64,000 nucleotides of DNA from Mycolicibacterium sp. TUM20985 (GTDB lineage Bacteria > Actinomycetota > Actinomycetes > Mycobacteriales > Mycobacteriaceae), in assembly GCF_030295745.1 (NCBI RefSeq), contig NZ_AP027291.1:5084001-5148000 (forward strand), written 5' to 3'. The translations under genes and the position numbers were made by a program. Numbering within the stretch: position 1 is the stretch's first letter; every line of letters begins with the position of its first letter. Below, one piece after another: positions 8,656 through 17,981 of the stretch. Below the pieces are notes generated by a model, which was not told the origin of the DNA, made no database searches, and saw nothing but the letters and a program-made list of their open reading frames with translations.

Positions 8656-9313
8656 GCTCCACCTCCATGGCCAGTATCACCTGGCGAAATCGACTGTCCG
8701 GCAGGCACTCTCGACCAACCACCTCGATGTCGTCGACGGTGTCGACATCGACCAACTGCGACACCTCTGCCACGCCGAGGCCCGTGGCACGCAAGGCGGC
8801 CAGCGTTGCAGTGCCGGTCTCCGCCGTCGACATCGGCACGCCCCGGAGACACTCGGCGGCCGTCGCGTCGGTGAGGCCGAGGACCCACCAGCCGCCGTCA
8901 CGGGCCGGGCCGAGCACCGCGTCGGCCGAGGCCAGAGCAGTCGCGCACTCCACCAACAGAGCCGCGGTGACCTGCGGGGTGTCCATGCCGATCTGCACCA
9001 CCGGCAAGCCGCCCACCGCGCGCGAGGTATCCGCATGGGCATTCGCGAGCCGGTCGGCGAAGTCGTCGCCCCGCTGCTCTATGACGATGAACTCGGCCAA
9101 CCGGCAACGAATTTCAGCGCTGCGGCTCGCAGCGGACAGGTCGCCGGTCATGGCGACGACGCGGGCGGCCACCGGAGCGGCCGCCACCGCGTCGAGGGTG
9201 TCGAGCAACGCCGCCGCGGCGACGTCAGCGGCCGCGGCATTGCCCATCGTGGCCGCCAGGCGGGTCTTGGCTAGGCCCGGCACAGGCGCCTTCGCGACCA
9301 CCAGCACCGCCAT
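8645..9313 (-). CDS. DUF2064 / CofC-like nucleotidyl- or glycosyltransferase (Rv0540 homologue)
   Basis: A 222-residue GT-A-fold protein. MAVLVVAKAPVPGLAKTRL at the N-terminus is the nucleotide-sugar or nucleotide-binding signature shared by the DUF2064 and CofC/MobA-like families; IGMDTPQV and LGPARDGGWWVLGL are the other DUF2064 hallmarks. The family is annotated as glycosyltransferase in some loci. The ATG at 9313 gives the expected N-terminus and about the length of M. tuberculosis Rv0540 (about 220 residues); a TTG 33 bases upstream would add a non-homologous leader overlapping the glycosyltransferase gene. It is the middle gene of the trio, so it probably supplies or transfers a sugar nucleotide for the neighbouring GT2. 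Confidence 0.78.
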   Translation of the reverse strand: MAVLVVAKAPVPGLAKTRLAATMGNAAAADVAAAALLDTLDAVAAAPVAARVVAMTGDLSAASRSAEIRCRLAEFIVIEQRGDDFADRLANAHADTSRAVGGLPVVQIGMDTPQVTAALLVECATALASADAVLGPARDGGWWVLGLTDATAAECLRGVPMSTAETGTATLAALRATGLGVAEVSQLVDVDTVDDIEVVGRECLPDSRFRQVILAMEVERAG

Positions 9314-9327
9314 GTCGAAGTCCACCC

Positions 9328-9987
9328 TCAAGAAATCACCCGCCAAAAGTCAAGTATTGCAAAGAAACTGCCTCGCACCGAACCACTGACCTTCGACTTC
9401 CCCCCCGTACGCGATCCGTAGGCAACGTCGTGCTCAGCTACCACCCACCCCGCGGCGGCAGCACGGACCAGTAGTTCGAGGGGGTACCCAGATCTCCGGT
9501 CGGCTACACCAAGGCCGACCACGGCCTCGCGACGGGCTACCCTCATCGGCGCGATGTCGTGCACGGCGATCCCGTGCCGCCTGCGCAATCGCCAGCAAAC
9601 CAGCTGTGTGCCCAGGCGCGCGTGCCACGGCCAGCCGACCCCCGGCAAGGGGCGGCGACGGCCGACCGCCATGTCGGCGCCACGGTCGAGTTCGTCGACC
9701 AGCTTCGGCAGTTCCTGCGGGTCCAGCGACCCGTCGCCGTCGAGCACCGCGACGATCGGCGTGGCCGCGGCCACGATGCCCGCATGCACGGCCGCCCCAT
9801 AGCCCGGCTGAGACTCCTGCACCACCGTGGCTCCGCACCGACGCGCGACCTCCGCGGTTCCGTCGGTGCTGTTGTTGTCCACGACCAGCGCCCGGTAGCC
9901 CTCCGGCATCCGCGCGAGCACCCCCGGCAGCGATTCCGCTTCGTTCAGACAGGGCATCACCACCGTCACTCGAGAAGATTCCACCAA
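9328..9987 (-). CDS. family 2 glycosyltransferase (Rv0539 homologue)
   Basis: A 219-residue soluble GT2 of the dolichyl-phosphate-mannose-synthase-like kind. It has VTVVMPCLNEAESL at the N-terminus, VVDNNSTDGTAEVAR (nucleotide-binding Asp), and AVLDGDGSLDP, the DxD-type metal/sugar-nucleotide site near residue 80. No transmembrane helix is evident, so it is probably membrane-associated through its partners. It heads the minus-strand trio with the DUF2064 protein and the methyltransferase, and is divergent from the response regulator across about 100 bases. Synteny with Rv0539 supports the identity; the acceptor is unknown, and a polyprenyl phosphate is the default expectation for this subfamily. 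Confidence 0.85.
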   Translation of the reverse strand: MVESSRVTVVMPCLNEAESLPGVLARMPEGYRALVVDNNSTDGTAEVARRCGATVVQESQPGYGAAVHAGIVAAATPIVAVLDGDGSLDPQELPKLVDELDRGADMAVGRRRPLPGVGWPWHARLGTQLVCWRLRRRHGIAVHDIAPMRVARREAVVGLGVADRRSGYPLELLVRAAAAGWVVAEHDVAYGSRTGGKSKVSGSVRGSFFAILDFWRVIS

Positions 9988-10086
9988 GCGAGGTTAGCCA
10001 CCCACCTCGGCATCCCGCGCGGTGAACGCTGACGATTTGGTGACGACGGCGCAGGTAAGGGCGTTGCACGAGTAGGCTGGAACGTT

Positions 10087-10776
10087 GTGACCCGAGTCCT
10101 GATCGCCGACGACGACAACGTCGTCCGTGACGTCGTGCGCCGATACCTCGAGCGCGACGGACTGGACGTCTCCGTCGCACGCGACGGAAACCAGGCGTTG
10201 CGGGCGCTGAAATCCGAGCAGATCGACGTTGCGGTGCTCGACGTGATGATGCCGGGGCCCGACGGTCTAGCCCTGTGCCGCGTCCTTCGCGAACGCGGCG
10301 GATACGCGGTGCCGGTCATCCTGCTGACCGCGCTCGGCGAGGAAGACGACCGCATCGCCGGGCTCGAGGCCGGTGCCGACGACTACCTGGTCAAGCCGTT
10401 CAGTCCCCGCGAGCTTGCGCTGCGCGTGCGTTCGGTGCTGCGGCGCGCACCCACCGCGGCGGGCCCCCAGTCGGCCATCGTCACCCTCGGTGACATGACG
10501 GTGTCGGCGGCCGCCCGTTCGGTGACCATCAAGGGCCAGCCGATCAGCCTGACCAACCGCGAGTTCGACCTACTGCTGTTCTTCCTCACCCACAAGGGTG
10601 TCGTCTTCACCCGCGAGGAGCTGCTGAAATTGGTGTGGCAGTGGGACTTCGGCGACCTGTCCACCGTCACCGTGCACGTCAAGCGCCTTCGATCCAAGCT
10701 CGGTGAAGAGCACCGGGTGCAAACGGTCTGGGGCCGCGGTTACATGTGGAGCGAGGAACGGTATGCCAACGACTGA
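10087..10776 (+). CDS. OmpR/PhoB-family response regulator
   Basis: A 229-residue two-component regulator. The receiver domain (about residues 1-118) has the acidic pocket IADDDN, phosphoacceptor Asp52 in AVLDVMMP, the switch threonine in LLTALG and the conserved lysine in YLVKPF. The C-terminal winged helix (about 130-225) carries [12 protein letters not shown], the recognition region [14 protein letters not shown] and [11 protein letters not shown] start at 10087. It overlaps the histidine kinase gene by 14 bases, so translation is probably coupled and the two form a cognate pair. I do not recognise a specific M. tuberculosis orthologue, and its regulon is unknown; the upstream divergent region is shared with the glycosyltransferase trio, a possible target. 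Confidence 0.92.
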   Translation: MTRVLIADDDNVVRDVVRRYLERDGLDVSVARDGNQALRALKSEQIDVAVLDVMMPGPDGLALCRVLRERGGYAVPVILLTALGEEDDRIAGLEAGADDYLVKPFSPRELALRVRSVLRRAPTAAGPQSAIVTLGDMTVSAAARSVTIKGQPISLTNREFDLLLFFLTHKGVVFTREELLKLVWQWDFGDLSTVTVHVKRLRSKLGEEHRVQTVWGRGYMWSEERYAND

Positions 10777-11791
10777 CATCTGGGAGATCGTCGGCCTCGC
10801 GCTGGCGTGCTCGGTGCCGGTCGTGGTGGCGGGCGCAATCCTGATCCGGTTGGCGCGGTCGTGGTCACTGACGCTCAGCATGGTGGTGCTGGTGCTGATC
10901 CCGACGGTCGCCACGTTCACCGGGGTCTTCGGCGCCAGCGGCTTCATGCTGTCGCCCAACTTCGAGGGCATCGTCGTCGTCCTCGTCATCGTGTCCGTCG
11001 TGACGATCCCCGCCGCCATCATGCTGGCCGGTTACCAGGCCAGGCGCACGGTCTGGGAGCAGCAGATCCACGAGGCCGACGAGGTCGCCGAGCAGTCCCG
11101 TCGCCAGCTCGTCGCCTTCGTCAGCCACGATCTCCGGACGCCGCTGGCCGGGATCCGCGCCGTCTCCGAGGCGATCGCCGACGGCGTGGTCGAACCCGAC
11201 GAGGTGCGCTCGCACGCCAAGCACATCGAACACGAGACGATCCGGCTGTCGGAAATGGTGGACGACCTCTTCGAGATGTCGAAGATCAACGCGGGCGCCG
11301 TCCAGCCCGCCTACGACAAGGTGTCCCTCGACGAGGTCGTCGACGACGTGGTATCCGCCCACCGAATCGCCGCCGAACGCGCGGGGGTCGCACTCCACGC
11401 CAGGGTGCCGGCCAAGCCGGTCGGGGTGATCGGCAGCGACCGCGCGCTGGTGCGGGTGCTGTCCAACCTGGTCGCCAACGCCATCGCCCACACCCCGGAG
11501 GGCGGCACCGTCGAGCTGGCCATCGGATCCGACGGGCACGGCGCCTGGGCCAGGGTGGACGACACCGGCGTGGGCATCAACGAGGCCGACCTGGCCCGCG
11601 TCTTCGACATCGCCTACCGCGGATCCAACGGCAGGGTGCCGCGCGAGGACTCGTCGCTGCCGAGTGGTTCCGGACTGGGTCTGGCCATCGCCGCGGGGCT
11701 GGTACACGCCCACCACGGCACGGTATCGGCCTACAACCTAGAGAACGGCGCCCGCTTCGAGGTGCGGCTGCCACTGGCCGGCGAGGAGTAA
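10763..11791 (+). CDS. membrane sensor histidine kinase, cognate partner of the upstream regulator
   Basis: A 342-residue sensor kinase. Three closely spaced transmembrane helices occupy roughly residues 7-29, 34-55 and 68-92, with almost no extracytoplasmic domain, so it probably senses something in or at the membrane. The dimerisation/phosphoacceptor domain has [10 protein letters not shown] with His122; the ATPase domain has the N box [11 protein letters not shown], the G1 box DDTGVGI and the G2 box GSGLGLAIA. The ATG at 10763 lies inside the regulator's last codons behind GAGGAACG, which makes it the preferred start over an earlier in-frame ATG at 10703. Confidence 0.92.
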   Translation: MPTTDIWEIVGLALACSVPVVVAGAILIRLARSWSLTLSMVVLVLIPTVATFTGVFGASGFMLSPNFEGIVVVLVIVSVVTIPAAIMLAGYQARRTVWEQQIHEADEVAEQSRRQLVAFVSHDLRTPLAGIRAVSEAIADGVVEPDEVRSHAKHIEHETIRLSEMVDDLFEMSKINAGAVQPAYDKVSLDEVVDDVVSAHRIAAERAGVALHARVPAKPVGVIGSDRALVRVLSNLVANAIAHTPEGGTVELAIGSDGHGAWARVDDTGVGINEADLARVFDIAYRGSNGRVPREDSSLPSGSGLGLAIAAGLVHAHHGTVSAYNLENGARFEVRLPLAGEE

Positions 11792-11855
11792 CCCCGCCCC
11801 TGCGATCCGCGCACGCTTACCCGCGGTGAGCGCGGTCGCGGGTGCACGAACCGCG

Positions 11856-12986
11856 TCACTCGGGCAGTGAGTTGCCCAGCCGCTGCGCTGCCGCAAGGTA
11901 GTCCTCGATGAACTCCAGCACCACGTCGCGCGCGGGTTTCACTTTGTTCATCAATCCGACGCCCTGCCCGACGAAGTACGTCGCCAACTGCCTTGCGCCG
12001 GGATGCCCCTGATCGGCGAGCGCGTCGATGCGCCGCAGCACCGGCTCGCTCAGCATCGACTGCAACGGCAGCGGCAGCGTCGGGTGCCCGTCGGCGTTCG
12101 GCGCCCAGGCGTCGGTCCAGTCCGAGACCAGTTGGCGCGACGGCTTTCCCGTGCGACCCGCCGAACGCACGGTGTCGCGGGACGTCGCGGCGAGCATCTT
12201 CTGCACCGTGTGTGGCGCGGTCTCGGCCTCCTCGGTGGTCAACCACACCGAACCGGTCCATGCCCCGTCGGCACCCATCGCGACGGCTGCGGCCATCTGA
12301 CGGCCCGTGACGATCCCACCCGCAGCGAGAACGGGGATGTCGATGCCGATCGCCGCCAACGCGTCCAGGACCTCGGGGATGAGCACAAGCGTGCTCACCT
12401 CGCCGCAGTGCCCGCCGGCCTCGGTGCCCTGCGCGACGATCAGGTCGACACCCGCGGCCACCTGCTTGACGGCGTGTTCCTTGGCGCCGACTAACGCGGC
12501 GACCGGCACCCCGCGCTCGCGGCCCGCCTCGATCATGTAGTCCGGCGGCACGCCGAGGGCGTTGGCGATCAGCTTGATCGGGTGACTCATCGCCACGTCC
12601 ATCAACTCCCGGCCGGTGTCGCCGGTCAACGCCGATCCGCCGAGACGCGGCTCCGACTCGCTCTCGATACCGTGCTCGGCCAACAGCCGGGTGACGAAGT
12701 CCCGGTACTCGGCGGGGATCCGGTCCACCAACTGCGTGCGGGACAGGTTCTCGCCCTTCCCCTCGAACTTCGCGGGGACGATAATGTCGGCGCCGTACGG
12801 CTTGCCGTGCACGTGCTCGTCGATCCAGGTCAGCTCTTGGTCGAGTTGCTCGGGCGTGTAGGCAGTGGCACCGAGCACGCCGAAACCGCCGGCGTTGGTG
12901 ACCGCGGCCACGACGTCGCGGCAGTGGCTGAACGCGAAGAGCGGAAAGTCGATGCCGAACCGTTCGCAGAGCGCTGAGGTAGTCAC
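11856..12986 (-). CDS. nitronate monooxygenase / 2-nitropropane dioxygenase-like flavoprotein
   Basis: A 376-residue TIM-barrel FMN protein of the NPD/FabK-like superfamily. Visible hallmarks: GGFGVLGAT near residue 34, the FMN-phosphate-binding DLIVAQGTEAGGHCG with the active-site-region His, VLAAGGIVTGRQMAAA, and the MGADGAW segment. M. tuberculosis has several paralogues (for example Rv1533 and Rv3553 types); some family members act in sterol or fatty-acid oxidation and others oxidise nitronates, so the substrate is open. It is transcribed alone from an AT-rich promoter region with an imperfect inverted repeat overlapping the stop of the epimerase gene. Confidence 0.82.
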   Translation of the reverse strand: MTTSALCERFGIDFPLFAFSHCRDVVAAVTNAGGFGVLGATAYTPEQLDQELTWIDEHVHGKPYGADIIVPAKFEGKGENLSRTQLVDRIPAEYRDFVTRLLAEHGIESESEPRLGGSALTGDTGRELMDVAMSHPIKLIANALGVPPDYMIEAGRERGVPVAALVGAKEHAVKQVAAGVDLIVAQGTEAGGHCGEVSTLVLIPEVLDALAAIGIDIPVLAAGGIVTGRQMAAAVAMGADGAWTGSVWLTTEEAETAPHTVQKMLAATSRDTVRSAGRTGKPSRQLVSDWTDAWAPNADGHPTLPLPLQSMLSEPVLRRIDALADQGHPGARQLATYFVGQGVGLMNKVKPARDVVLEFIEDYLAAAQRLGNSLPE

Positions 12987-13029
12987 CTGAACATTCTCCC
13001 GTCGCTTCGCTCGCCCCGGCTCAGAGTAT

Positions 13030-13047
13030 TACTAACCGCAGTTACTA
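13030..13047. promoter_or_regulatory. candidate operator upstream of the nitronate-monooxygenase-like gene
   Basis: TACTAAC (13030-13036), spacer CGCA, GTTACTA (13041-13047): the arms match at six of seven positions as an inverted repeat. It is an AT-rich island in high-GC DNA, about 45 bases before the GTG/ATG of the minus-strand flavoprotein, and overlaps the stop codon of the epimerase gene. It resembles TetR-family operators but does not match the KstR consensus spacing. Confidence 0.35.
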
Positions 13048-14085
13048 GCCGCGCAGCGGCGCGAACGCGAACTCCCGCAGCCCGTCCGACGGATCGACCG
13101 CCGCCCGGAAGCCGAGCACGTCGGCCGCGGCGGCGGGATCGGCCACGATGTGGCGGACGTCGCCGCTGCGGTACTGGCCGGTGACGACGGGCGGCTGCCC
13201 ATCGCGGGCGGCGCAGATCTTCGTCGCCACGTCCAGGATGGGGATCGGCCGTCCCGAGCAGACGTTTAGGGCGGTGAAGCCCGCCAGCCCTTCCGCGTCC
13301 GCGGCCACCGCCGCGGCGTTGACGGCCGCCACGTCGTCGACGTGGACGAAGTCACGCATCTGGCCACCATCCTCGAATACCCTTGGCGGCTCGCCTCTTT
13401 CGATGGCCGACCGAAAGATCGCCGCCACCCCCGAGTACGGCGTGTCGCGCGGCATCATCGGTCCGTAGACGTTGTGGTAGCGAAGCGCGACCACCGACCC
13501 GCCCGTCGCCTCCGCCCACGCGAGCGAATAGTGTTCCTGCGCAGTCTTACTGGCGGCGTAGAGGCTGCGCGGCCGCAGCGGGGCGTCCTCCCCCACCAGG
13601 CGCCAGCGCAGCTCTTCGCCGCCGAGCGGGCAGCGGTGCTCGAAGACACCGGCGTCCAGGTCGGCGATGGTGCGCGGCAGCGGATCGACCGGACCGTGCA
13701 CCGGGCAGTCGTAGCCGCCCTGGCCGTAGACCACCATCGACGACGCCAGCACCAGCCTGGTGCAGCCCGCGGCGAACATCTCGGCGAGCAGCACCGTCGT
13801 CCCATAGTCGTTGTGGCTGCCGTAGTTCGGGGCGTCCGACGCGTCGACGCCCGCGCCGACCACCGCCGCCTGATGGCAGACCACGTCGACACCCGGCAGC
13901 AGCGACGCGATCCCCGACGCATCCCGGACGTCGACTTCCAGCACGCCGTCCGGCGGCGTGGTGGCGTCGCCGTGCGCGGCGGACAGCATCGCGTCGAGGG
14001 CGACCACCTCGTGGCCGGCATCGGTGAGCGCCGCGCACACCTTGCTGCCGATGAAACCCGCTGCGCCCGTGACGAGAACCTTCAC
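13045..14085 (-). CDS. galE3: NAD-dependent epimerase/dehydratase (Rv0536/GalE3 homologue)
   Basis: A 346-residue short-chain-dehydrogenase-type sugar epimerase. It starts KVLVTGAAGFIGSKV (NAD-binding TGxxGxxG), has the catalytic triad Ser of LASSMVVYG and the YxxxK of SLYAASKTAQEH, and the substrate-binding YHNVYGP segment. The predicted length equals M. tuberculosis Rv0536 (annotated galE3). It probably interconverts a UDP- or GDP-hexose, but specificity is unproven. The GTG at 14085 overlaps the TGA of the upstream MTA phosphorylase gene as GTGA, giving tight translational coupling. In-frame codons further upstream lie inside that gene and are not used. Confidence 0.85.
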   Translation of the reverse strand: MKVLVTGAAGFIGSKVCAALTDAGHEVVALDAMLSAAHGDATTPPDGVLEVDVRDASGIASLLPGVDVVCHQAAVVGAGVDASDAPNYGSHNDYGTTVLLAEMFAAGCTRLVLASSMVVYGQGGYDCPVHGPVDPLPRTIADLDAGVFEHRCPLGGEELRWRLVGEDAPLRPRSLYAASKTAQEHYSLAWAEATGGSVVALRYHNVYGPMMPRDTPYSGVAAIFRSAIERGEPPRVFEDGGQMRDFVHVDDVAAVNAAAVAADAEGLAGFTALNVCSGRPIPILDVATKICAARDGQPPVVTGQYRSGDVRHIVADPAAAADVLGFRAAVDPSDGLREFAFAPLRG

Positions 14086-14876
14086 GGCAGCTCGATGGGC
14101 AGCGTGACACCCTCGTGCGGGCGGCAGTGCGCGCAGGTGCGTTCGGCGGGCACCTGATCGATCGCCTCGTGCACCAGCTTCTTGAACGGCACCAGGTTCT
14201 TCTCGAACTCGGCGAAGACGTCCACCGCCGTCACGCCGGCCCCGGACTCGATACCCGCGTCCAGATCGGTCACCAAGGCGATTGCGGCGTAACACATCTC
14301 GAGTTCACGGGCGAGCACCGCCTCGGGGTAACCGGTCATGTTGACCAGCGTGAAGCCTTGGCTCGCGAACCAGCGGCTCTCCGCGCGCGTCGAGAACCGC
14401 GGCCCCTGGATCACCACCATGGTGCCGCCGTCGACCACGCCGGGAAGATCGGCCGCGTTGGCCCGCAGGCTCGGGCAGTACGGATCGGCGAACCCAACGT
14501 GGATACCGCCGGCGTCGAAGTAGGTGTCGGCCCTGGCGCTGGTCCGGTCGACCAGCTGATCGGGTACCACCATCGAGCCGGGACCGAGGTCGGGCGTCAG
14601 GCTCCCCACCGCGCACGGTGCGAAGATCCGGCGCACGCCCAGCGCGCGCAGTGCCCACATGTTCGCGCGGTACGGCACCGAATGTGGCGAGAACTCGTGG
14701 TTGGCCCCGTGCCGAGGCAGGAACGCCACCTCGTGGCGACCGACCGTGCCGACGGTGATGGCGCCGCTTGGCGGGCCGTACGGGGTGTCGACGCTGATGC
14801 TGCGGGCATCCGCGCCGAAGAACGTGTAGAAACCGCTACCGCCGATCACTGCGAGCATCTGCCCATTGTGGTTCAT
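14082..14876 (-). CDS. mtnP: S-methyl-5'-thioadenosine phosphorylase (annotated pnp in M. tuberculosis, Rv0535)
   Basis: A 264-residue PNP/MTAP family enzyme, the same length as Rv0535. Key elements: phosphate-binding GGSGFYTF at the N-terminus, FLPRHGANHEFSPH, VPYRANMWALRALGV, VIQGPRFSTRAES and the substrate-binding NMTGYPEAVLARE; this last motif (Met and Asp/Glu pattern) is the MTAP rather than PNP type. It cleaves methylthioadenosine to adenine and methylthioribose-1-phosphate, salvaging the by-product of spermidine and related synthesis. It is first gene of the operon with the epimerase (4-base overlap) and is divergent from the Emb-like gene, with only 43 bases between the two likely starts. 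Confidence 0.93.
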   Translation of the reverse strand: MNHNGQMLAVIGGSGFYTFFGADARSISVDTPYGPPSGAITVGTVGRHEVAFLPRHGANHEFSPHSVPYRANMWALRALGVRRIFAPCAVGSLTPDLGPGSMVVPDQLVDRTSARADTYFDAGGIHVGFADPYCPSLRANAADLPGVVDGGTMVVIQGPRFSTRAESRWFASQGFTLVNMTGYPEAVLARELEMCYAAIALVTDLDAGIESGAGVTAVDVFAEFEKNLVPFKKLVHEAIDQVPAERTCAHCRPHEGVTLPIELP

Positions 14877-14919
14877 GCTCGGAGCAGCTCGGACGGCGAG
14901 GTTGGATCATGACGATGGT

Positions 14920-17900
14920 GTGACGACCGAGTGGCGATCCGCCCGCCGGCAAACAACGGCTGACAACCTTCTATCGGCCTCCACCACCGAACCGGCAAGG
15001 TATGCACTGACTACGTCACCGACGGCCGACCGCCGAACCGCAGGCACCTGGCTGATTGCTCTGCTGGGACTGATCGGCGTACTGGCCGGGTGCGCGCTGC
15101 CCTTCGCCCCGGTCTGGGTCGACACCACGACCGTGACCTGGCCTGCGCCCGGTCAGGCGGTCGCCCCGAGCTCGGCGGTGGTGGTGCCGTACCGGCCGAC
15201 CGAGCTGAAGGCCACCATCGGCTGCCCGGCACTGCGTGCGGCGAGGGCCGCAGGGCCGTCGGTCACCGCCCTTGCGACCGGCAGCGGGCCGGGCGCGCTC
15301 GTCGTGACCGCCGACACCGCACGCATCGGCCAGACTCCGGTCGATGTCCGTCCCACCGGGGTCACCGACTGTCGCGTCGTCGTCACCGCAGGCCCCGGCG
15401 GCGTCTCGGTCGTCGCCCCCGACGGGCGCCGCACCGACCTCGCCGACCAACCGGTGCCCGAGGTCTTCGGCTTTCGCACCGACCTGGCTCCGGCCGACGC
15501 CGCCGGCATGTCCGTCACCATCCGCATCACCGACCCGTTCGCCACCACACCGAGCGCACTGAAGTACGGGCTCATCGCGGCGCAGCTGGTCGCCGCGGGC
15601 CTCCTCCTGGCGGTGTGGTGCCGGCGGCCCGGCCCCCGACGCCGCCGGCGGGTGCGGTGGCGGCGCGTGTGGTGGGTCGACGTCGCGGTGCTCGCGACGC
15701 TGGCCGGGTGGGCGGTGATCGGGCCACTGGCCGTCGACGACGGCTGGGCGTCGACGATCGCCCGCAACGTCGTCGCGACCGGCAACCCCGGCAACTACTA
15801 CCGGTGGTGGAACGCCGCGGAGGTGCCGTTCGCGTTCAGCCAGGAACTGCTCGCCCCACTGACGACCGTCAGCATCGCGCCGCTGTGGTTGCGCCTGCCG
15901 AGCACGCTGCTGGCAGTGGTGACGTGGTTCGTCCTCAGTCGCGGCGTACTGGGCGCGGCGCTGCCGGTCAGGTCGCGCACGGGCCGGATCCGCCTGCTCG
16001 CGGCCGCCTGCCTACTGGCCGCGTGGCTGCCGTTCAATCTCGGCACCCGGCCGGAGGCCTATGTGGCCCTCGGGGTGACGGCCGCGCTGGCCGTCGCGAT
16101 GCGTGCACGCAGCATGCGCGAGCTGAGCCTCCTCGCCCTCATCGTGGGCCTCGTGGTGCCGATCAGCCCCTCCGGCGTGCTGGTCGCGGCGCCGATCGTG
16201 GGTTATGCGCCCCGCCTGCTCCTGGCACTGCGGGCGACGGCGCCCACCCGATGGCGCCTCGGCGCCCAGCTGCTGGCGCTGGCCGGTGTCGCCGCGGTCG
16301 GGCTGGTGGTGATCTTCGCCGATCAGACGTGGGACGCCCTGATCACCGCCAGCGACTGGCACACGTTCTACGGGCCCGCGCTGCCGTGGTACGACGAACC
16401 GGACCGGTACCGCTACCTCCTGGGATCCGATCAGCAGGGCAGCGCGCCGAAGCGACTGCCGGTCCTGTTGGCGCTGAGCATGATTCCGATCGTCGCCCTG
16501 CTGGCGGTCCCGCGCCGGTATCGCGACTTCGGGGGCCGCACGGCGCTCAGGCTCGCGGCAGTCGTGGTGCTCGCCCTGCTGCTCTTCGCCGTCTCGCCCT
16601 CGAAGTGGTCCTATCACCTGGGTGCGGTGGCAGGGCTGTTCGCGGCGTTGCTGGTGGTGGGCGTCGCGCTGGTGGCGCGTCGCGCCCGCACCCCCGACCG
16701 CTATCTCGCCGTCGTCGGCGTCGCCGGATCGGCGCTCCTCGTCGCCGCGGTCTGCGTGGCGTTCGACGGTCCGAACGCGTGGTGGCTGCCCTTCGTCTAC
16801 GATGTGCCGTGGGCTACGGAACCGCCTCGGCCACTTGGCATTCCACTGAACAGCCCGTTGCCGTGGCTGGTCGCGGTGGTCGCCCTTTCGATCCTGGTCC
16901 ACCGTGGGCGTCACCTCGGGCGGGGGTCGGCGGGCAGCCCCGCGGTCGTCGTCCCGCTCGCGCTCGGCGTAGTGCTCGCACTCCTGCTGGGATCGTTCGT
17001 CGCCGCGCCACTGCGACGGCCCGAGGGCTCGCTGGCCATGATCAACCTGCACCGCATCGAGGGCAGCCGGACGTGCGGCCTGGCCGACGACGTCCAGGTC
17101 CTCCCCGACGGGCCGGTCCTGCCGGTCTCAGCCGACGGCGGCGAGCAGTCGACCGGCTTCGACCGGCAGGCGGGCTTCCTGCCCGCCGCACCCCCGCCCG
17201 ATCCGCCGGGAATGGGCACGTCGGCCTACCTCTGGGGCAGCCGCGCTCCCGACGAGCGGGCCACCGGCACCCTTACGAGCGCATGGTTCGTCCTGCCGCC
17301 GCAGCCCGCGAATGGCGGTGTGGCCGTATCGGTGTCGGGTCGCACCGACGGCGCGAACCGACTCGGCTTCGAGTTCGGCCGGTCCGACGAGGCAGGCGTC
17401 ATCCCGCTGGGTGACCTCGTCCCCGTCGACAGACCGGCGGTCGACGAGGATCCCGCGCACCCCCTCTGGCGGTCGATAGGGGTCGACTCCGCCGACTTCC
17501 CCACCGGCGCGGATCGCGTCCGCATCCGCGCGGTCGACAACCGCGTCGACCCCCTGGGCTGGCTGGCCGTCACCGGACCCCGGTCGCGCACGGCGATCGG
17601 GCTGACCGACTTCCTCGCGGACCAGGGGCCGGTGTTGGTCAGTTGGCCGTCGGCGTTCCTGTTCCCCTGCATCCGCGACACCGTCACGGTATCGGCCGGG
17701 GTGGCCACCACACCGCGGACGGTGATCGAGTCACCGCGCCCATGGCTGGCCGACGACCGTCGCCGCGAGATCGGCGGCGCCTGGGCCGCGCTCACCGACT
17801 CCGGCGTGCTGCACGAGGTTCCCAGCCGCCTCGTCGGCCACCCCGACGTGGACTGGGGCAGCGTGCAGGTGTCCGACGCCGCGGCCCTCGACGCCTACCA

Positions 17901-17967
17901 GCGCACGGTGTCACGCACGCTGGTGCCGGGCCTCGGCGGTGCTCCCCACCCGCCCCCCGAACGCTGA
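14920..17967 (+). CDS. Emb-type (EmbC/EmbA/EmbB-like) arabinosyltransferase homologue
   Basis: About 1,015 residues with the layout of mycobacterial Emb arabinosyltransferases (about 1,070-1,100 residues): one N-terminal helix ([18 protein letters not shown]), an extracytoplasmic beta-rich domain ending near residue 215, a multi-helix GT-C membrane region (about 215-700) with the catalytic-type VDDGW (Asp273/Asp274) in the first large loop, then a long C-terminal extracytoplasmic carbohydrate-binding-like domain. Emb enzymes transfer arabinofuranose from decaprenyl-phospho-arabinose to arabinogalactan or lipoarabinomannan. The canonical embCAB genes normally lie together elsewhere, so this is probably an extra paralogue. 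GTG at 14920 is favoured because an earlier ATG at 14866 would overlap the divergent mtnP start; the start is uncertain. Its stop lies 14 bases before menA. Confidence 0.8.
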   Translation: MTTEWRSARRQTTADNLLSASTTEPARYALTTSPTADRRTAGTWLIALLGLIGVLAGCALPFAPVWVDTTTVTWPAPGQAVAPSSAVVVPYRPTELKATIGCPALRAARAAGPSVTALATGSGPGALVVTADTARIGQTPVDVRPTGVTDCRVVVTAGPGGVSVVAPDGRRTDLADQPVPEVFGFRTDLAPADAAGMSVTIRITDPFATTPSALKYGLIAAQLVAAGLLLAVWCRRPGPRRRRRVRWRRVWWVDVAVLATLAGWAVIGPLAVDDGWASTIARNVVATGNPGNYYRWWNAAEVPFAFSQELLAPLTTVSIAPLWLRLPSTLLAVVTWFVLSRGVLGAALPVRSRTGRIRLLAAACLLAAWLPFNLGTRPEAYVALGVTAALAVAMRARSMRELSLLALIVGLVVPISPSGVLVAAPIVGYAPRLLLALRATAPTRWRLGAQLLALAGVAAVGLVVIFADQTWDALITASDWHTFYGPALPWYDEPDRYRYLLGSDQQGSAPKRLPVLLALSMIPIVALLAVPRRYRDFGGRTALRLAAVVVLALLLFAVSPSKWSYHLGAVAGLFAALLVVGVALVARRARTPDRYLAVVGVAGSALLVAAVCVAFDGPNAWWLPFVYDVPWATEPPRPLGIPLNSPLPWLVAVVALSILVHRGRHLGRGSAGSPAVVVPLALGVVLALLLGSFVAAPLRRPEGSLAMINLHRIEGSRTCGLADDVQVLPDGPVLPVSADGGEQSTGFDRQAGFLPAAPPPDPPGMGTSAYLWGSRAPDERATGTLTSAWFVLPPQPANGGVAVSVSGRTDGANRLGFEFGRSDEAGVIPLGDLVPVDRPAVDEDPAHPLWRSIGVDSADFPTGADRVRIRAVDNRVDPLGWLAVTGPRSRTAIGLTDFLADQGPVLVSWPSAFLFPCIRDTVTVSAGVATTPRTVIESPRPWLADDRRREIGGAWAALTDSGVLHEVPSRLVGHPDVDWGSVQVSDAAALDAYQRTVSRTLVPGLGGAPHPPPER

Positions 17968-17981
17968 GTCGCCATGCGACG

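Noticed and set aside
15090-17414. 774-codon open frame in +frame 3 inside the Emb-like gene
   Set aside because: Arg/Pro/Gly-rich shadow of high-GC coding; the overlapping frame is a coherent membrane enzyme.
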